Shown here in pieces: positions 22,517 to 30,829 of a stretch of 34,251 bases of DNA (positions are counted from its first letter, which is position 1; every line of letters begins with the position of its first letter). Source of the DNA: JAFGBM01 sp964610155 (lineage in GTDB: Bacteria; Actinomycetota; Actinomycetes; Actinomycetales; Demequinaceae); assembly GCA_964610155.1 (NCBI GenBank), contig CAZSUY010000013.1:1-34251 (forward strand), given 5' to 3'. A program made the translations under genes and the position numbers. The notes beneath the pieces are model-generated. The model was not told the DNA's origin and ran no database searches. It was given only the letters and a program-made list of their open reading frames with translations.

Positions 22517-22786
22517 ATGGGGTCCCCACCTGAGTACGACGCGAAGGCCGACCTGGTCGACCAGGTGGCCCGGGCGATCGGGGTGGCACATGAGGAACTC
22601 TGGCCTGTGCGTCGGTCGAGCCAGCCTCACCTCCCGGCCGAGGTGATGTACTCCCGCGCCGCCGCTGCGGCGCTCACCGTCGCACGAAAGGCCGTGGAGC
22701 GGATGGAGCCTCCGGACGGTGACGCGAGTAGTGAGGATTGGGAGGCCTACCGGATCGCCGTGCTAAGGGTGCTTGGAGGTACCTGA
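22517..22786 (+). CDS. Small conserved-looking protein of unknown function
   Basis: 89 residues from ATG 22517, seven bases after the CsbD stop, which suggests one operon with it. It is soluble, with two helices (AKADLVDQVARAIGVAHEELW and AEVMYSRAAAAALTVARKAVERME) and a short closing helix DWEAYRIAVLRVLGG. No motif is recognised. A longer in-frame start at 22457 lies within the CsbD gene and is rejected. It converges with the membrane-protein gene at 22798, leaving only 11 bases. Confidence 0.6.
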   Translation: MGSPPEYDAKADLVDQVARAIGVAHEELWPVRRSSQPHLPAEVMYSRAAAAALTVARKAVERMEPPDGDASSEDWEAYRIAVLRVLGGT

Positions 22787-22797
22787 CCCCAGCCTCA

Positions 22798-23229
22798 CTA
22801 CTTGCGTGGGTGATCGGCAAGGGGCTCGACCGCGACAACGGGGTGACCGTGCCGCGTGTTCCAGATGGCGGCGAGGATCAGGGCATTGGCGATCGTGCCG
22901 CGCCAGGCGCCTTCCCACCACAACACGACCAAGACCTGGGAGATCACCACGCCGATCAGGGCGACTCCTCTCCACCACCCGCGACGAAGCAGCACCGCGA
23001 CCCCGGCGGCCACTAATGCCACCAGGGCGACCAGCCAGAGCACTCCGAGGACATCGGCAACTCCATCCGAAAGCCCGATTGTAGGCTCACCGTCGATGTC
23101 CTCGAACTCAACCAGTCCCCAGGTCGCCAGCGGACCGACGGCGTGGATCAACCCATGGATGACCAATAAGGCCGCTAGGGCGTTCCGGAACAAGCCCTTG
23201 TCCGCCCACGTTTCGGTGTCTTCACCCAT
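22798..23229 (-). CDS. Integral membrane protein of unknown function
   Basis: 143 residues with four hydrophobic helices: about 14-36 (FRNALAALLVIHGLIHAVGPLA), 58-80 (VADVLGVLWLVALVALVAAGVAVLL), 85-105 and 107-123. The HGLIH motif in the first helix and the WEGAWRGTIANALIL segment near the last recur in small uncharacterised membrane proteins of actinobacteria and others (from memory). ATG 23229 is preceded by AAGGAGAAAGAGC, a good ribosome-binding site. It stands divergently to the ABCB-type exporter, with about 105 bases between start codons. Function unknown. Confidence 0.78.
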   Translation of the reverse strand: MGEDTETWADKGLFRNALAALLVIHGLIHAVGPLATWGLVEFEDIDGEPTIGLSDGVADVLGVLWLVALVALVAAGVAVLLRRGWWRGVALIGVVISQVLVVLWWEGAWRGTIANALILAAIWNTRHGHPVVAVEPLADHPRK

Positions 23230-23322
23230 GCTCTTTCTCCTTCATGTTCGACCCTAGGGAACTCCGACACTCGACGCATCGGTGATGTCCCTGATGTCCG
23301 GCGTCGCCCTCGGCCGCGCGGC

Positions 23323-23328
23323 TAGAGT
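23323..23328 (+). promoter_or_regulatory. TAGAGT -10 box of the ABCB-type exporter gene
   Basis: TAGAGT is followed by 6 bases and the ATG at 23335, a leaderless arrangement. Confidence 0.45.
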
Positions 23329-23334
23329 CGGACC

Positions 23335-25194
23335 ATGGCATTCGGTGGCGGTGGTGGGCGGGGACGCGTCATGCGGGTCGACATCGAGGCCCAGCGCCGC
23401 CAGAACGCCGAGGCGCCCCGGATCCCACACCTGTGGCGACGGGTCATCCGCATGTTCGCCCCCTACCGCACCCGCATCATCCTCACCGGGGTGCTGGTCG
23501 TCGTGACCGCGGCCGTCACCGTCGTACCCCCGCTCATCGTTCAGCGGATCTTCGACCGAGCGCTGTTCCCCGCGGATGGCTCCGGCCCACACCTCCGCCT
23601 GCTCATGGGCCTCGTCGTCTTCACCATCGCCCTGTTCGTCGGCAACGCCGGGCTTGGGGTGCTCCAGACGTGGCTGACCGCCTCCGTCGGCAACCGTGTG
23701 GCCGGAGATCTCCGCGTCCGACTCTTCTCCCACATGCAGGCGATGGATCTCGCGTTTTTCACCCGGACCAAGACCGGGGTCATCCAGTCGCGCCTCCAGA
23801 ATGACGTCGGTGGAGTCTCCGGCGTATTGACCAGCACCATCACGAGCATCCTCGGCAACGTCGTGACCGTGGCCGCGTCCCTCACCGCAATGATCGTGCT
23901 CAATCCGCATCTCACCCTCATCGCCGTGGTGCTGATGCCGGTGCTGGTAGTGGTCCAGCAGCGGGTGGGGCAGATCCGGGCGCGCATCGCAAGCCAGACC
24001 CAGGAATCCCTCTCCGAGATGACATCGATCACCCAGGAGACCCTCTCTATCTCCGGCATCATGCTCTCCAAGGCGTTCAACCGGCAGCACCTGGAAACCG
24101 AACGGTACGCCAAGGAGAACCGCAACCTCATCCGGCTCCAGGTGCGGCAGACGATGAGCGGTCAGTGGTTCTTCGCCGTGGTCACCATCCTGATGTCGAG
24201 CGTGCCGGCGATCATCTACCTTGCCTCCGGGTACTTCATTTCGGGGGGTGCCGATATCACGGCCGGGACGGTCGTGGCGTTCACCGCCGTCCAGGGGAGG
24301 CTGCTCTTCCCGTTGATCGGGTTGATGCGAGTGGCGCTCGACATCCAGACGTCGCGTGCCCTCTTCGCTCGGATCTTCGAGTACCTGGACCTGGTGCCGG
24401 CCATCGAGGATGCGCCCGATGCGATCGTGGTCACCGACGCCCCTGGGCCGATCGGGCGGATCGAGTTCAGGGATGTCACCTTCCGATACCCGGACGCCAA
24501 GCCGAAATCTCGGCCGACGCTCGATCGGGTCTCGTTCGTCGCGGAGCCGGGTCGACACGTAGCGTTCGTCGGGCCGAGCGGGGCAGGGAAGACGACGATC
24601 GTGTACCTGGCGCCGCGGCTCCACGAAACGTCCGACGGGGCGGTGCTGTTTTCGGGGGCAGACGTCCGGCGGCTCACGCACGAGTCCGTCATCGACCACA
24701 TCGGCATCGTCAGCCAGGAGACCTATCTGTTCCACGCGACGATCGCCGAGAACCTACGCTACGCCAAGCCGGACGCAACCGACGCTGAACTCGAGGCCGC
24801 CTGCCGCGCCGCGAACATCCACGACACGATCGCGAGCTTCGAGCTCGGGTACGACACGGTCGTCGGGGAGCGGGGGTATCGGCTCTCGGGCGGGGAGAAG
24901 CAGCGGATCGCGATCGCCAGGGTGCTGCTCAAGGATCCAGAGGTCCTGCTCCTCGACGAGGCGACGTCCTCTCTTGACACGGTCTCCGAGAAGGTGGTCC
25001 AGGCCGCGCTCGACGAGGCCGCCCGCGGGCGCACGACCATCACGGTTGCCCACCGGCTCTCGACCATCCGGGACGCGGACGTCATCCACGTACTTGAGGC
25101 GGGTCGCATCGTCGAGTCCGGGACGCATCGGCAACTGCTTGCCGCCGGTGGGCTGTATGCCCGCCTTGCCGCCGAGCAGCAGGAGCACGGCTAG
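23335..25194 (+). CDS. ABC exporter, fused membrane and ATPase domains (ABCB type)
   Basis: 619 residues. Residues about 40-330 form the six-helix exporter membrane domain, with the coupling-helix region LAFFTRTKTGVIQSRLQNDV. Residues about 370-612 form the nucleotide-binding domain: Walker A GPSGAGKTT, Q-loop IVSQETYLF, signature LSGGEKQR, Walker B VLLLDEATSSLD and H-loop AHRLS. All catalytic parts are intact. A Gly-rich N-terminus (GGGGGRGR) precedes the first helix. Such half-transporters work as homodimers or with a partner; no second half-transporter gene is adjacent, so a homodimer is likely. Lipid or drug export is the usual role; substrate unknown. Its stop faces that of the DUF3137-like gene 24 bases away. 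Confidence 0.95.
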   Translation: MAFGGGGGRGRVMRVDIEAQRRQNAEAPRIPHLWRRVIRMFAPYRTRIILTGVLVVVTAAVTVVPPLIVQRIFDRALFPADGSGPHLRLLMGLVVFTIALFVGNAGLGVLQTWLTASVGNRVAGDLRVRLFSHMQAMDLAFFTRTKTGVIQSRLQNDVGGVSGVLTSTITSILGNVVTVAASLTAMIVLNPHLTLIAVVLMPVLVVVQQRVGQIRARIASQTQESLSEMTSITQETLSISGIMLSKAFNRQHLETERYAKENRNLIRLQVRQTMSGQWFFAVVTILMSSVPAIIYLASGYFISGGADITAGTVVAFTAVQGRLLFPLIGLMRVALDIQTSRALFARIFEYLDLVPAIEDAPDAIVVTDAPGPIGRIEFRDVTFRYPDAKPKSRPTLDRVSFVAEPGRHVAFVGPSGAGKTTIVYLAPRLHETSDGAVLFSGADVRRLTHESVIDHIGIVSQETYLFHATIAENLRYAKPDATDAELEAACRAANIHDTIASFELGYDTVVGERGYRLSGGEKQRIAIARVLLKDPEVLLLDEATSSLDTVSEKVVQAALDEAARGRTTITVAHRLSTIRDADVIHVLEAGRIVESGTHRQLLAAGGLYARLAAEQQEHG

Positions 25195-25218
25195 GTGCTC
25201 CCGGCCGTTGCGGTGCCA

Positions 25219-26010
25219 CTAGTCGACCGTGAAGTTCGGAATTTCCGCGGCGAGGTCACCCGTGGCGTCGGCGAGCGCCACCCACTTCCGGAAGTCCACG
25301 TCGCCGTACTCCACGACAAGAACAAGTCCCTTCCCCACGAGGATGCGGTGACCCGCCAGAGCCGGCTCCAGGAGGGCGCCAATGACGGTCGGCGTGAGGA
25401 GCGCGTGTGTGCGTCGGTGGTCCTTGGCGCGCACACGCCACCGAGCGTTGAAGGCCGCCGACTCGACGTCCAGGTCGGTGGCTCCGGCAATAGCCGCCAG
25501 CCGACCAGTGAAGCCATCGGGCACGAACTCGACTTCTGGCGTCTGAGGCACGCGCGCGCTCACCACCGAGTAGTACGTCCTGACGGTGTTGATGTTCACA
25601 ATCGCCACGAGGGCGACCGCAAACGGGTTCCCGGCCGCCGAACTGCCCTCCGCACCCTCGAGTCGCCGAAGCTCCCACGTCGCGCCACCGATATCCGGGC
25701 CGATCACGCGGTCTCGCAGCATCGCGAGTTCGTCTTCTGCGAGTGAGAAGTCCGTCGTGTCTCTCCATCTCTGCGACTTTGCGACTGCGCTCAAGGAGCC
25801 GCGGTGCTTCCGCCCCGTCGACCAGGTCATCAGAGCTCCCGTAATCGCCATGATCGCCAGAGCGACGTATACCGGCGCGAGGCCCAGGCGGTCGTACAGG
25901 TCGTTCGAGAAAAGCAAAGCCACGTAGTACCCGACCATGAGCACGATCGGGAGGCAGCCCATGAAGATTACTCCGAGGAGAGGGTTGTCCTTGCGGAAGG
26001 GATTACTCAT
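25219..26010 (-). CDS. Single-copy distant relative of the tandem DUF3137-like family
   Basis: 263 residues from ATG 26010 (GGGGGAAA upstream). Two N-terminal helices (LLGVIFMGCLPIVLMVGYYVALLF and APVYVALAIMAITGALMTW) and a soluble domain, but no C-terminal helices. The segment ESAAFNARWRVRAKDHRRTHALLTPTVIGALLEP aligns with the array proteins (ESVEFERRWLAMGRDAAGSHAIFTPRVIERLLEP), and in both the stretch follows a pair of beta segments. This is my own comparison within the window. The array genes therefore have a diverged family member 23 kb away with a simpler topology. Function unknown. Confidence 0.75.
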   Translation of the reverse strand: MSNPFRKDNPLLGVIFMGCLPIVLMVGYYVALLFSNDLYDRLGLAPVYVALAIMAITGALMTWSTGRKHRGSLSAVAKSQRWRDTTDFSLAEDELAMLRDRVIGPDIGGATWELRRLEGAEGSSAAGNPFAVALVAIVNINTVRTYYSVVSARVPQTPEVEFVPDGFTGRLAAIAGATDLDVESAAFNARWRVRAKDHRRTHALLTPTVIGALLEPALAGHRILVGKGLVLVVEYGDVDFRKWVALADATGDLAAEIPNFTVD

Positions 26011-26140
26011 GGGTTTCCCCCGATGCTCTGACGCTCGGTCGCGCGGTGTCGCCGGCTTTCCCCCGATGGTCGAGCGTGTCGAGCCTGGGCACGAGGTGCG
26101 GGAGGATGGCGGCCATATTGGGAGTGCATTAGCACGTGCC

Positions 26141-26710
26141 TCAGAACGTGGCGGCAACCGTCTCGGCAAGGGTGACCGTCGTTGTCGTGACGTCGTCGGG
26201 GTCGGCGGTCATGAAGGACACCTGGATGAAGTTGTCGTCGACCGTCATGCCGAGGATGCTTCCCCCCGCGACGGTGTAGGCGTTCTGTCCGCCCGTCACG
26301 GCGACGTCTGTCGTCGCCCCCATGATGGCCTCGGCTGACTGCCGCTGGGCGGCCACGGTTGCCGCGCCGGGCGACACCAGGACCTGAACCAGGGGGAAGA
26401 CGCCATCCACCGGATGCCAGTCGCAGATGGACTGGGAGTCGGTGGAGATGTCGGTGTTGAAGACACCCTCCTGGAACGCGACGCCGGTGGCCGCCTCGAT
26501 CTCGGCGGGACTGAGGAGCGTGCAGGGATCCGGAATGCCCACGGGGCCAGCCGTGGGGCCGGACCCGGCCGGCGAGTCACTGGGGCTCGGCGCGGCATCC
26601 GAGGACGAGCAGCCCGTGAGCGTGAGGCCGAGGGCAAACGCCCCAACAACGATCATGGGGCCTGGCCGAAGGATCAGACTCGCGCCTGCATGGTCACGTA
26701 CATTGCGCAT
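26141..26710 (-). CDS. DUF3558-like lipoprotein
   Basis: 189 residues. Signal peptide with lipobox LTGC (about residues 31-34), then a Ser/Pro/Ala-rich linker (SSSDAAPSPSDSPAGSGPTAG) and a compact domain of about 130 residues beginning DPCTLLSPAEIEAATG. That opening, a second cysteine in SICDWHP and the overall length are characteristic of DUF3558 lipoproteins of actinobacteria. They are anchored outside the membrane; function unknown. The ATG at 26710 is chosen because it begins the signal peptide; the longer frame upstream is not protein-like. About 180 bases upstream of it hold no gene that I can see. Confidence 0.78.
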   Translation of the reverse strand: MRNVRDHAGASLILRPGPMIVVGAFALGLTLTGCSSSDAAPSPSDSPAGSGPTAGPVGIPDPCTLLSPAEIEAATGVAFQEGVFNTDISTDSQSICDWHPVDGVFPLVQVLVSPGAATVAAQRQSAEAIMGATTDVAVTGGQNAYTVAGGSILGMTVDDNFIQVSFMTADPDDVTTTTVTLAETVAATF

Positions 26711-26888
26711 GAGGGCACCCTTTCCCGAGGAGTTGCACGATGCCCCTACGATACCCGTCGGATCGTTCAGATCACTTGGTGAGATAGGGCGCGATCTGGA
26801 GGAGTCGATCCTCTCGTTCCTTGGAGTGCTAGGTACCCGCCGAAGGCGAGACCGCTGGGCTCCCAGACGCGACACTCGTCCCGCCCCA

Positions 26889-27570
26889 TCAGGGCAAGGG
26901 GGATGGAGTCTCGGCGAGGGCCTCCGCTACGGCGTTGTAGACAAAGGCATCCATCTTCTTGAGTTTCCAGAGGGGAGAGAACACGACGAAGCCCGTACCC
27001 AACAACCCTCCAATCGCGCCAATCCAGAACGTCGTCTGCAACCCGTATAGGTTGGTCACCACGCTAGAGAGCAATGACGCGATCGGGATGACGCCCCACA
27101 CGGCGAACCTCACGGTCGCATTCATTCGACCGAGTAAATGAGGGGGGGCACGCCCGTTGGCGGAGGCTCACCTGGCAGACGTTGAAGGCCAGGATCGCGA
27201 AGAGGACGACGAATCCTCCGACCCCCACCACATAGGGGTCAACGGGCCGGGGTACGACCATGGAGAGCGGAATGCTGAACGACGCAATTTCCTCGGGCAG
27301 CGCCGTCATGGGTACCGCGTGGCCTTCACCCAAGCGTCTAGCAATGGAGGGGCCGGTGAGGGCACCAACGATCGCCCCAAGCGGGAGACGAGCGGGTGAT
27401 GCCGGACGAAGTTCAGGCCTTCTGTAATCTCGCGTCAGAGGTCCCTGGCGCGGTCGATCTGGCGAGCATCGGTTCGGGGATGCGCCACACCGCGAAGGCG
27501 GATGTTAGAAAGCCAATCGCCGTCGTGAGGGGAAGTACGGGCGCGGGTGTGGTTATGGACGGCATCATTC
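26889..27570 (-). pseudogene. Decayed MFS transporter gene
   Basis: Pieces of one major-facilitator protein appear in order on the minus strand in different frames. First comes a segment with TTPAPVLPLTTAIGFLTSAFAVWRIPEP, then EITEGLNFVRHHP, then LGAIVGALTGPSIARRLG through VCQVSLRQ, and finally HLLGRMNATVRFAVWGVIP to the end at 26889. At least three frame changes separate them. The last one lies at a run of seven C (within 27140-27155): one C fewer would join SLRQRACPP to HLLGRMN in frame. A deletion also removed about 40 residues after RHHP. The 5' part is missing, cut off near the kinase-gene promoter. The drug-efflux-like subfamily is a guess. Confidence 0.75.
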
Positions 27571-27577
27571 CACGATT

Positions 27578-27591
27578 GGTTGAATTCAACC
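27578..27591. promoter_or_regulatory. Perfect 14-bp palindrome upstream of the kinase-like gene
   Basis: GGTTGAATTCAACC is its own reverse complement and is centred about 41 bases before the predicted transcription start at 27626, next to the -35 position. It is a good operator or activator site candidate. No regulator gene lies beside it. Confidence 0.45.
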
Positions 27592-27613
27592 TGCACCCAC
27601 GATCGACACTAGG

Positions 27614-27619
27614 TACGAT
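27614..27619 (+). promoter_or_regulatory. TACGAT -10 box of the kinase-like gene
   Basis: TACGAT is followed by 6 bases and the GTG at 27626, a leaderless arrangement that also decides the start. Confidence 0.45.
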
Positions 27620-27625
27620 TATGTA

Positions 27626-28279
27626 GTGGGGATCCTCGAGGACCTTGGCCGGACAATCGGTGCTCTCGGACGATCCGGGCGGGTTCTCGTGGCTTTCGAT
27701 GGACCCGACGCCTCCGGAAAGACGATGCTTGCCCACCACCTAGCCGATGTCCTGACTCGACCAACGCTGCGAGCCTCGATCGACGGCTTCCACCATCCCC
27801 AGAGTGTTCGGATGGTTCGCGGGATGGATTCCCCCCACGGGTACTACTACGATTCATTCGACCACGCAGCGTTGGAGGAGCACCTGCTGAAACCTTTTGC
27901 GCGCGGAGACCCAACCGTCCGCACGAGGGTGTTCGACCTACCCAGCGATAGCCCCGTCGACTCCGAGCCCGTGCTTGTACCCCAGTACTGCACTCTGCTC
28001 CTCGACGGGGTTTTTCTGTTGCGCCCCGAACTCCGGCATTGGTGGAATCTCTCGATCTACCTTCACGTGCCGGAGGAAGTGACACTCCATCGGGCGAAGG
28101 CACGAGACGCGGTTGTCTTCGGTTCCCCCGAGGCTGTCGAGGCCCGCTATCGTGCGCGATACTTCCCCGGCCAGGCCCTCTACCGCGAGGAAGCGAAGCC
28201 CCAGCATGCCGCCCACATCGTCCTCGACAACTCCGATCACAAGGCTCCCGTCGTCCTCAAGTGGGACGTGGCCGTCTAG
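27626..28279 (+). CDS. Uridine-kinase-like P-loop kinase
   Basis: 217 residues. Walker A GPDASGKT (26-33), an acidic strand end SIDGFHHPQ (about 55-63) as in uridine kinases, where the Asp contacts the nucleoside, and YYYDSFDHAAL near residue 76. LLLDGVFLLRPEL gives the Walker B-like strand, and RYFPGQALY lies in the lid region. This is the group of uridine-kinase-like proteins common in actinobacteria; the true phosphate acceptor has not been established for many members. The GTG at 27626 is preferred by the TACGAT spacing. It converges with the M13 peptidase gene, with nine bases between stops. Confidence 0.85.
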   Translation: MGILEDLGRTIGALGRSGRVLVAFDGPDASGKTMLAHHLADVLTRPTLRASIDGFHHPQSVRMVRGMDSPHGYYYDSFDHAALEEHLLKPFARGDPTVRTRVFDLPSDSPVDSEPVLVPQYCTLLLDGVFLLRPELRHWWNLSIYLHVPEEVTLHRAKARDAVVFGSPEAVEARYRARYFPGQALYREEAKPQHAAHIVLDNSDHKAPVVLKWDVAV

Positions 28280-28288
28280 CCTCGCCGC

Positions 28289-30253
28289 CTACCAGATTCG
28301 GACGCGTTCCTCCGGGTCGAGCCACAGGGCATCTTCCGGTCCCACCCCGAACGCCTCGTACCAGGCGTCGACGTTACGGACCACACCGTTGATACGGAAT
28401 TCTTCCGGTGCGTGCGGGTCGGAGTTGATCTGGGTGATGAGGGCCTCGTCCCGTCGTTTGGTCCGCTCTGAGGCGGCATGGGCCAGGAAGCACCTCTGGG
28501 GGCCGGTGAAGCCATCGATCACGGGCGCATCGTCCACAGAGCCGCCGCACGCGATTGTGTACGCCTTGAGGCTGATCTCCAGACCGGCCAGGTCGCCGAT
28601 GTTCTCGCCGATCGTGAGGGCGCCATTGACCTTGTGTTCCGGGCCGAGTTGGGCGGGTGAATAGGCGTCGAACTGGGTGATGAGGGCCGTCGTCCGCTCG
28701 GTGAAGGCCGCCTTATCCTCATCCGTCCACCACTCGGAGAGCCGCCCCTTCCCGTCGAACTTCGACCCCTGGTCGTCAAACCCATGCCCGATCTCGTGCC
28801 CGATGATGCTGCCAATTGCGCCATAGTTGGCGGCGTCGTCCACGTCGGCGTCGAAGAAGGGCGGCTGGAGGATCGCGGCGGGGAAGACAATCTCGTTCCC
28901 ATTGGAGTTGTAGAAGGCGTTGATGACCTGGGGGCCGATGAACCATTCTTCGCGATCGGTCGGCTTCACGAGCCTTCCCCAGTCCCAATCCTCTTCGAAG
29001 GCCGACGAGCGTCGGATGTTTCCGACAAGGTCCGTAGGGTCGAGGATGAGGGCCGAGTAGTCGCGCCACTTGTTCGGGTACCCGACCTTGGGGAGGAATT
29101 GGTCGAGTTTCTCAAGGGCCTTCTTTTTGGTGGTCTCGGTCATCCAGTCGAGCGACGTGATCGACTGGCGGTACGCCTCGACGAGGTTGGAGACGAGTTC
29201 GTCTATGCGGGCCTTGTGGCCCGGCGGGAAGTGGCGAGCGATGTACTCCTTCCCCACCACTTCGCTAAGGGTTCCGTTGACCAGGCCGACGCCACGCCTC
29301 CACCGAGCACGCTGCTCTGGGACGCCTGTCAGAACCGTGCCGTAGAAGTCGAAGTTTGCGTGCGAGATCTCGGTGGTGAGGAAGGGGGCGCGCGATGAGA
29401 CGACGCACCACCGGAGCCACTCCTTCCAGGTTTCAAGGGGCTGTTCCAGCCACGCGACGCCCAGGGCCTCGAAGAAGGATGGTTGTTGGGCCACCAGTTT
29501 GTCCCTCGCCGCCTCCGGAAGCCGGATGGCGTCAGCCCACACCCGCCAGGGGAAACCGGGGGAGGAGGCCTCCAGTTCCGCGAGGGTAGTGGGGTTGTAG
29601 GTGAGATCGCATTCGCGGGACTTGATGAGGTCCCAGTGGTGGGCGGCGAGGGCGGTTTCAAGGCTGAGGACGCTCTCCCCTGAGAAGGCCTGTTTCCCCA
29701 GGGCATCGGACGCGAGGTGGGCCATGCGGTCGATGTGGAAAACATACTCTGACCGAATCTCTGCGTGCTGGTCCTCGCGGTAGAAGGCTTCGTCCGGCAA
29801 CCCGATGCCGCCCTGGCCCAGGTATAGGACCATGCGGTCGGGGTCCCCGGAGTCCGCCCACACCTCCCGGCCGATGGCGCCTGCCACGCCGGACCGCTCG
29901 AGCTCCCCCAGGACGCGAGCGAGGCCATCGGGCGAATCGGCAGATTCGATGAAGGTGAGATCTGCGGCCAAGGGGGAGGTCCCCAAGGAGTCGCACCGAT
30001 CCTCGTCCATAAACGAGGCGAACAGGCTTGCGATCTGGCTGTCCGGTGGAGCCTCCTTGACGATGGTACGGACCTGTTTCTCGGCGAGTTCGTGGAGGTG
30101 GTGGAAGTGCCCGTCCGCCGCCCGATCTGCCGGGATCTTGTGGGTCTCGAGCCACGGGCCGTTGACGTAACGAAAGAAGTCATCGCCCGGACGAATGGTC
30201 GGGGAGAGGGCCTCAATATCGATACCTGAACGGGAGGCGGGAGCGGGAGTCAT
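28289..30253 (-). CDS. M13-family (neprilysin-like) metallopeptidase
   Basis: 654 residues, typical for bacterial M13 peptidases. Zinc site HEIGH (486-490) with the catalytic Glu487, the third ligand Glu550 in GENIGD (549-554), the substrate-binding NAFY (445-448) and the C-terminal Trp close to the end (VRIW). No signal peptide is present, so it is probably cytoplasmic and cleaves oligopeptides, as PepO does. The N-terminal helical domain (about 15-420) is complete. Start ATG 30253 is supported by a TAGGCT box six bases upstream. It is divergent from rpiB with 67 bases between starts, so their promoters overlap in a short shared region. Confidence 0.93.
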   Translation of the reverse strand: MTPAPASRSGIDIEALSPTIRPGDDFFRYVNGPWLETHKIPADRAADGHFHHLHELAEKQVRTIVKEAPPDSQIASLFASFMDEDRCDSLGTSPLAADLTFIESADSPDGLARVLGELERSGVAGAIGREVWADSGDPDRMVLYLGQGGIGLPDEAFYREDQHAEIRSEYVFHIDRMAHLASDALGKQAFSGESVLSLETALAAHHWDLIKSRECDLTYNPTTLAELEASSPGFPWRVWADAIRLPEAARDKLVAQQPSFFEALGVAWLEQPLETWKEWLRWCVVSSRAPFLTTEISHANFDFYGTVLTGVPEQRARWRRGVGLVNGTLSEVVGKEYIARHFPPGHKARIDELVSNLVEAYRQSITSLDWMTETTKKKALEKLDQFLPKVGYPNKWRDYSALILDPTDLVGNIRRSSAFEEDWDWGRLVKPTDREEWFIGPQVINAFYNSNGNEIVFPAAILQPPFFDADVDDAANYGAIGSIIGHEIGHGFDDQGSKFDGKGRLSEWWTDEDKAAFTERTTALITQFDAYSPAQLGPEHKVNGALTIGENIGDLAGLEISLKAYTIACGGSVDDAPVIDGFTGPQRCFLAHAASERTKRRDEALITQINSDPHAPEEFRINGVVRNVDAWYEAFGVGPEDALWLDPEERVRIW

Positions 30254-30259
30254 GTTCCC

Positions 30260-30265
30260 AGCCTA
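30260..30265 (-). promoter_or_regulatory. TAGGCT -10 box of the M13 peptidase gene
   Basis: On the minus strand TAGGCT is followed by 6 bases and the ATG at 30253. A GCCCG/CGGGC dyad (within 30277-30295) lies in the shared region toward rpiB. Confidence 0.45.
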
Positions 30266-30320
30266 GGTGAGCGGCGCGCCCGACTTCGCCGGGCCTATTC
30301 GGGCTGGCACAATGGGCGCC

Positions 30321-30782
30321 ATGCGTATACATGTTGCCGCCGACCACGCCGGATACGAGTTCAAGCAGATCCTTGTTGAGAGGCTGCAGGAAAAGGGCCA
30401 CGACGTGATAGACCACGGGGTCTTCCGGTACGACCCGGAGGATGACTACCCAGCCTTCTGTTTTTCTGTGGGTGAGGCCGTTGCTGAGGATCAGGGCTCG
30501 CTCGGGGTCGTCCTGGGGGGATCGGGAAACGGCGAGCAGATCGCGGCCAACAAGGTGGTGGGGGTACGAGCAGCGCTCGCCTGGAACGATGAGACCGCTA
30601 GGCTCGCACGCGCCCACAACGACGCCAATGTCATCTCGATAGGGACCCGGCAGCACGGCCTCAAGGAGGCTCTGGAGATCGTCTATGCCTTCATCGATGA
30701 GCCATTCACGGGGGATGGGCGGCACGCGAGGCGCATCGCTCAACTTGCCGAGTACGAGGCGGGGCGCGGCTCGACGTCTTAA
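30321..30782 (+). CDS. rpiB: Ribose-5-phosphate isomerase B
   Basis: 153 residues, normal RpiB length. It interconverts ribose-5-phosphate and ribulose-5-phosphate in the pentose phosphate pathway, in the cytosol. Visible motifs: AADHAGYEFK at the N-terminus, with the substrate-contacting Asp-His, and GGSGNGEQIAANK (66-78), where Glu72 takes the place of the catalytic Cys of the E. coli enzyme. The Glu form is the one known from Mycobacterium tuberculosis and other actinobacteria. ATG 30321 gives the family start MRIHVAADHAG; an ATG nine bases upstream adds three residues. The eis-like gene follows after 47 bases on the same strand. Confidence 0.95.
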   Translation: MRIHVAADHAGYEFKQILVERLQEKGHDVIDHGVFRYDPEDDYPAFCFSVGEAVAEDQGSLGVVLGGSGNGEQIAANKVVGVRAALAWNDETARLARAHNDANVISIGTRQHGLKEALEIVYAFIDEPFTGDGRHARRIAQLAEYEAGRGSTS

Positions 30783-30829
30783 TTGCCACAAATGCGCACT
30801 AAGATTTGTCTGTTCCAAGCCAACCCGGC

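Noticed and set aside
23254..24735. 493-codon minus-strand frame opposite the ABCB exporter
   Set aside because: Composition is His/Asp/Arg-rich without domains; the exporter on the plus strand has all ABC motifs.
30806..30829. TTG start for the eis-like gene
   Set aside because: It immediately abuts a TAAGAT that is a better promoter box; ATG 30830 follows 24 bases later with family-like N-terminal length.
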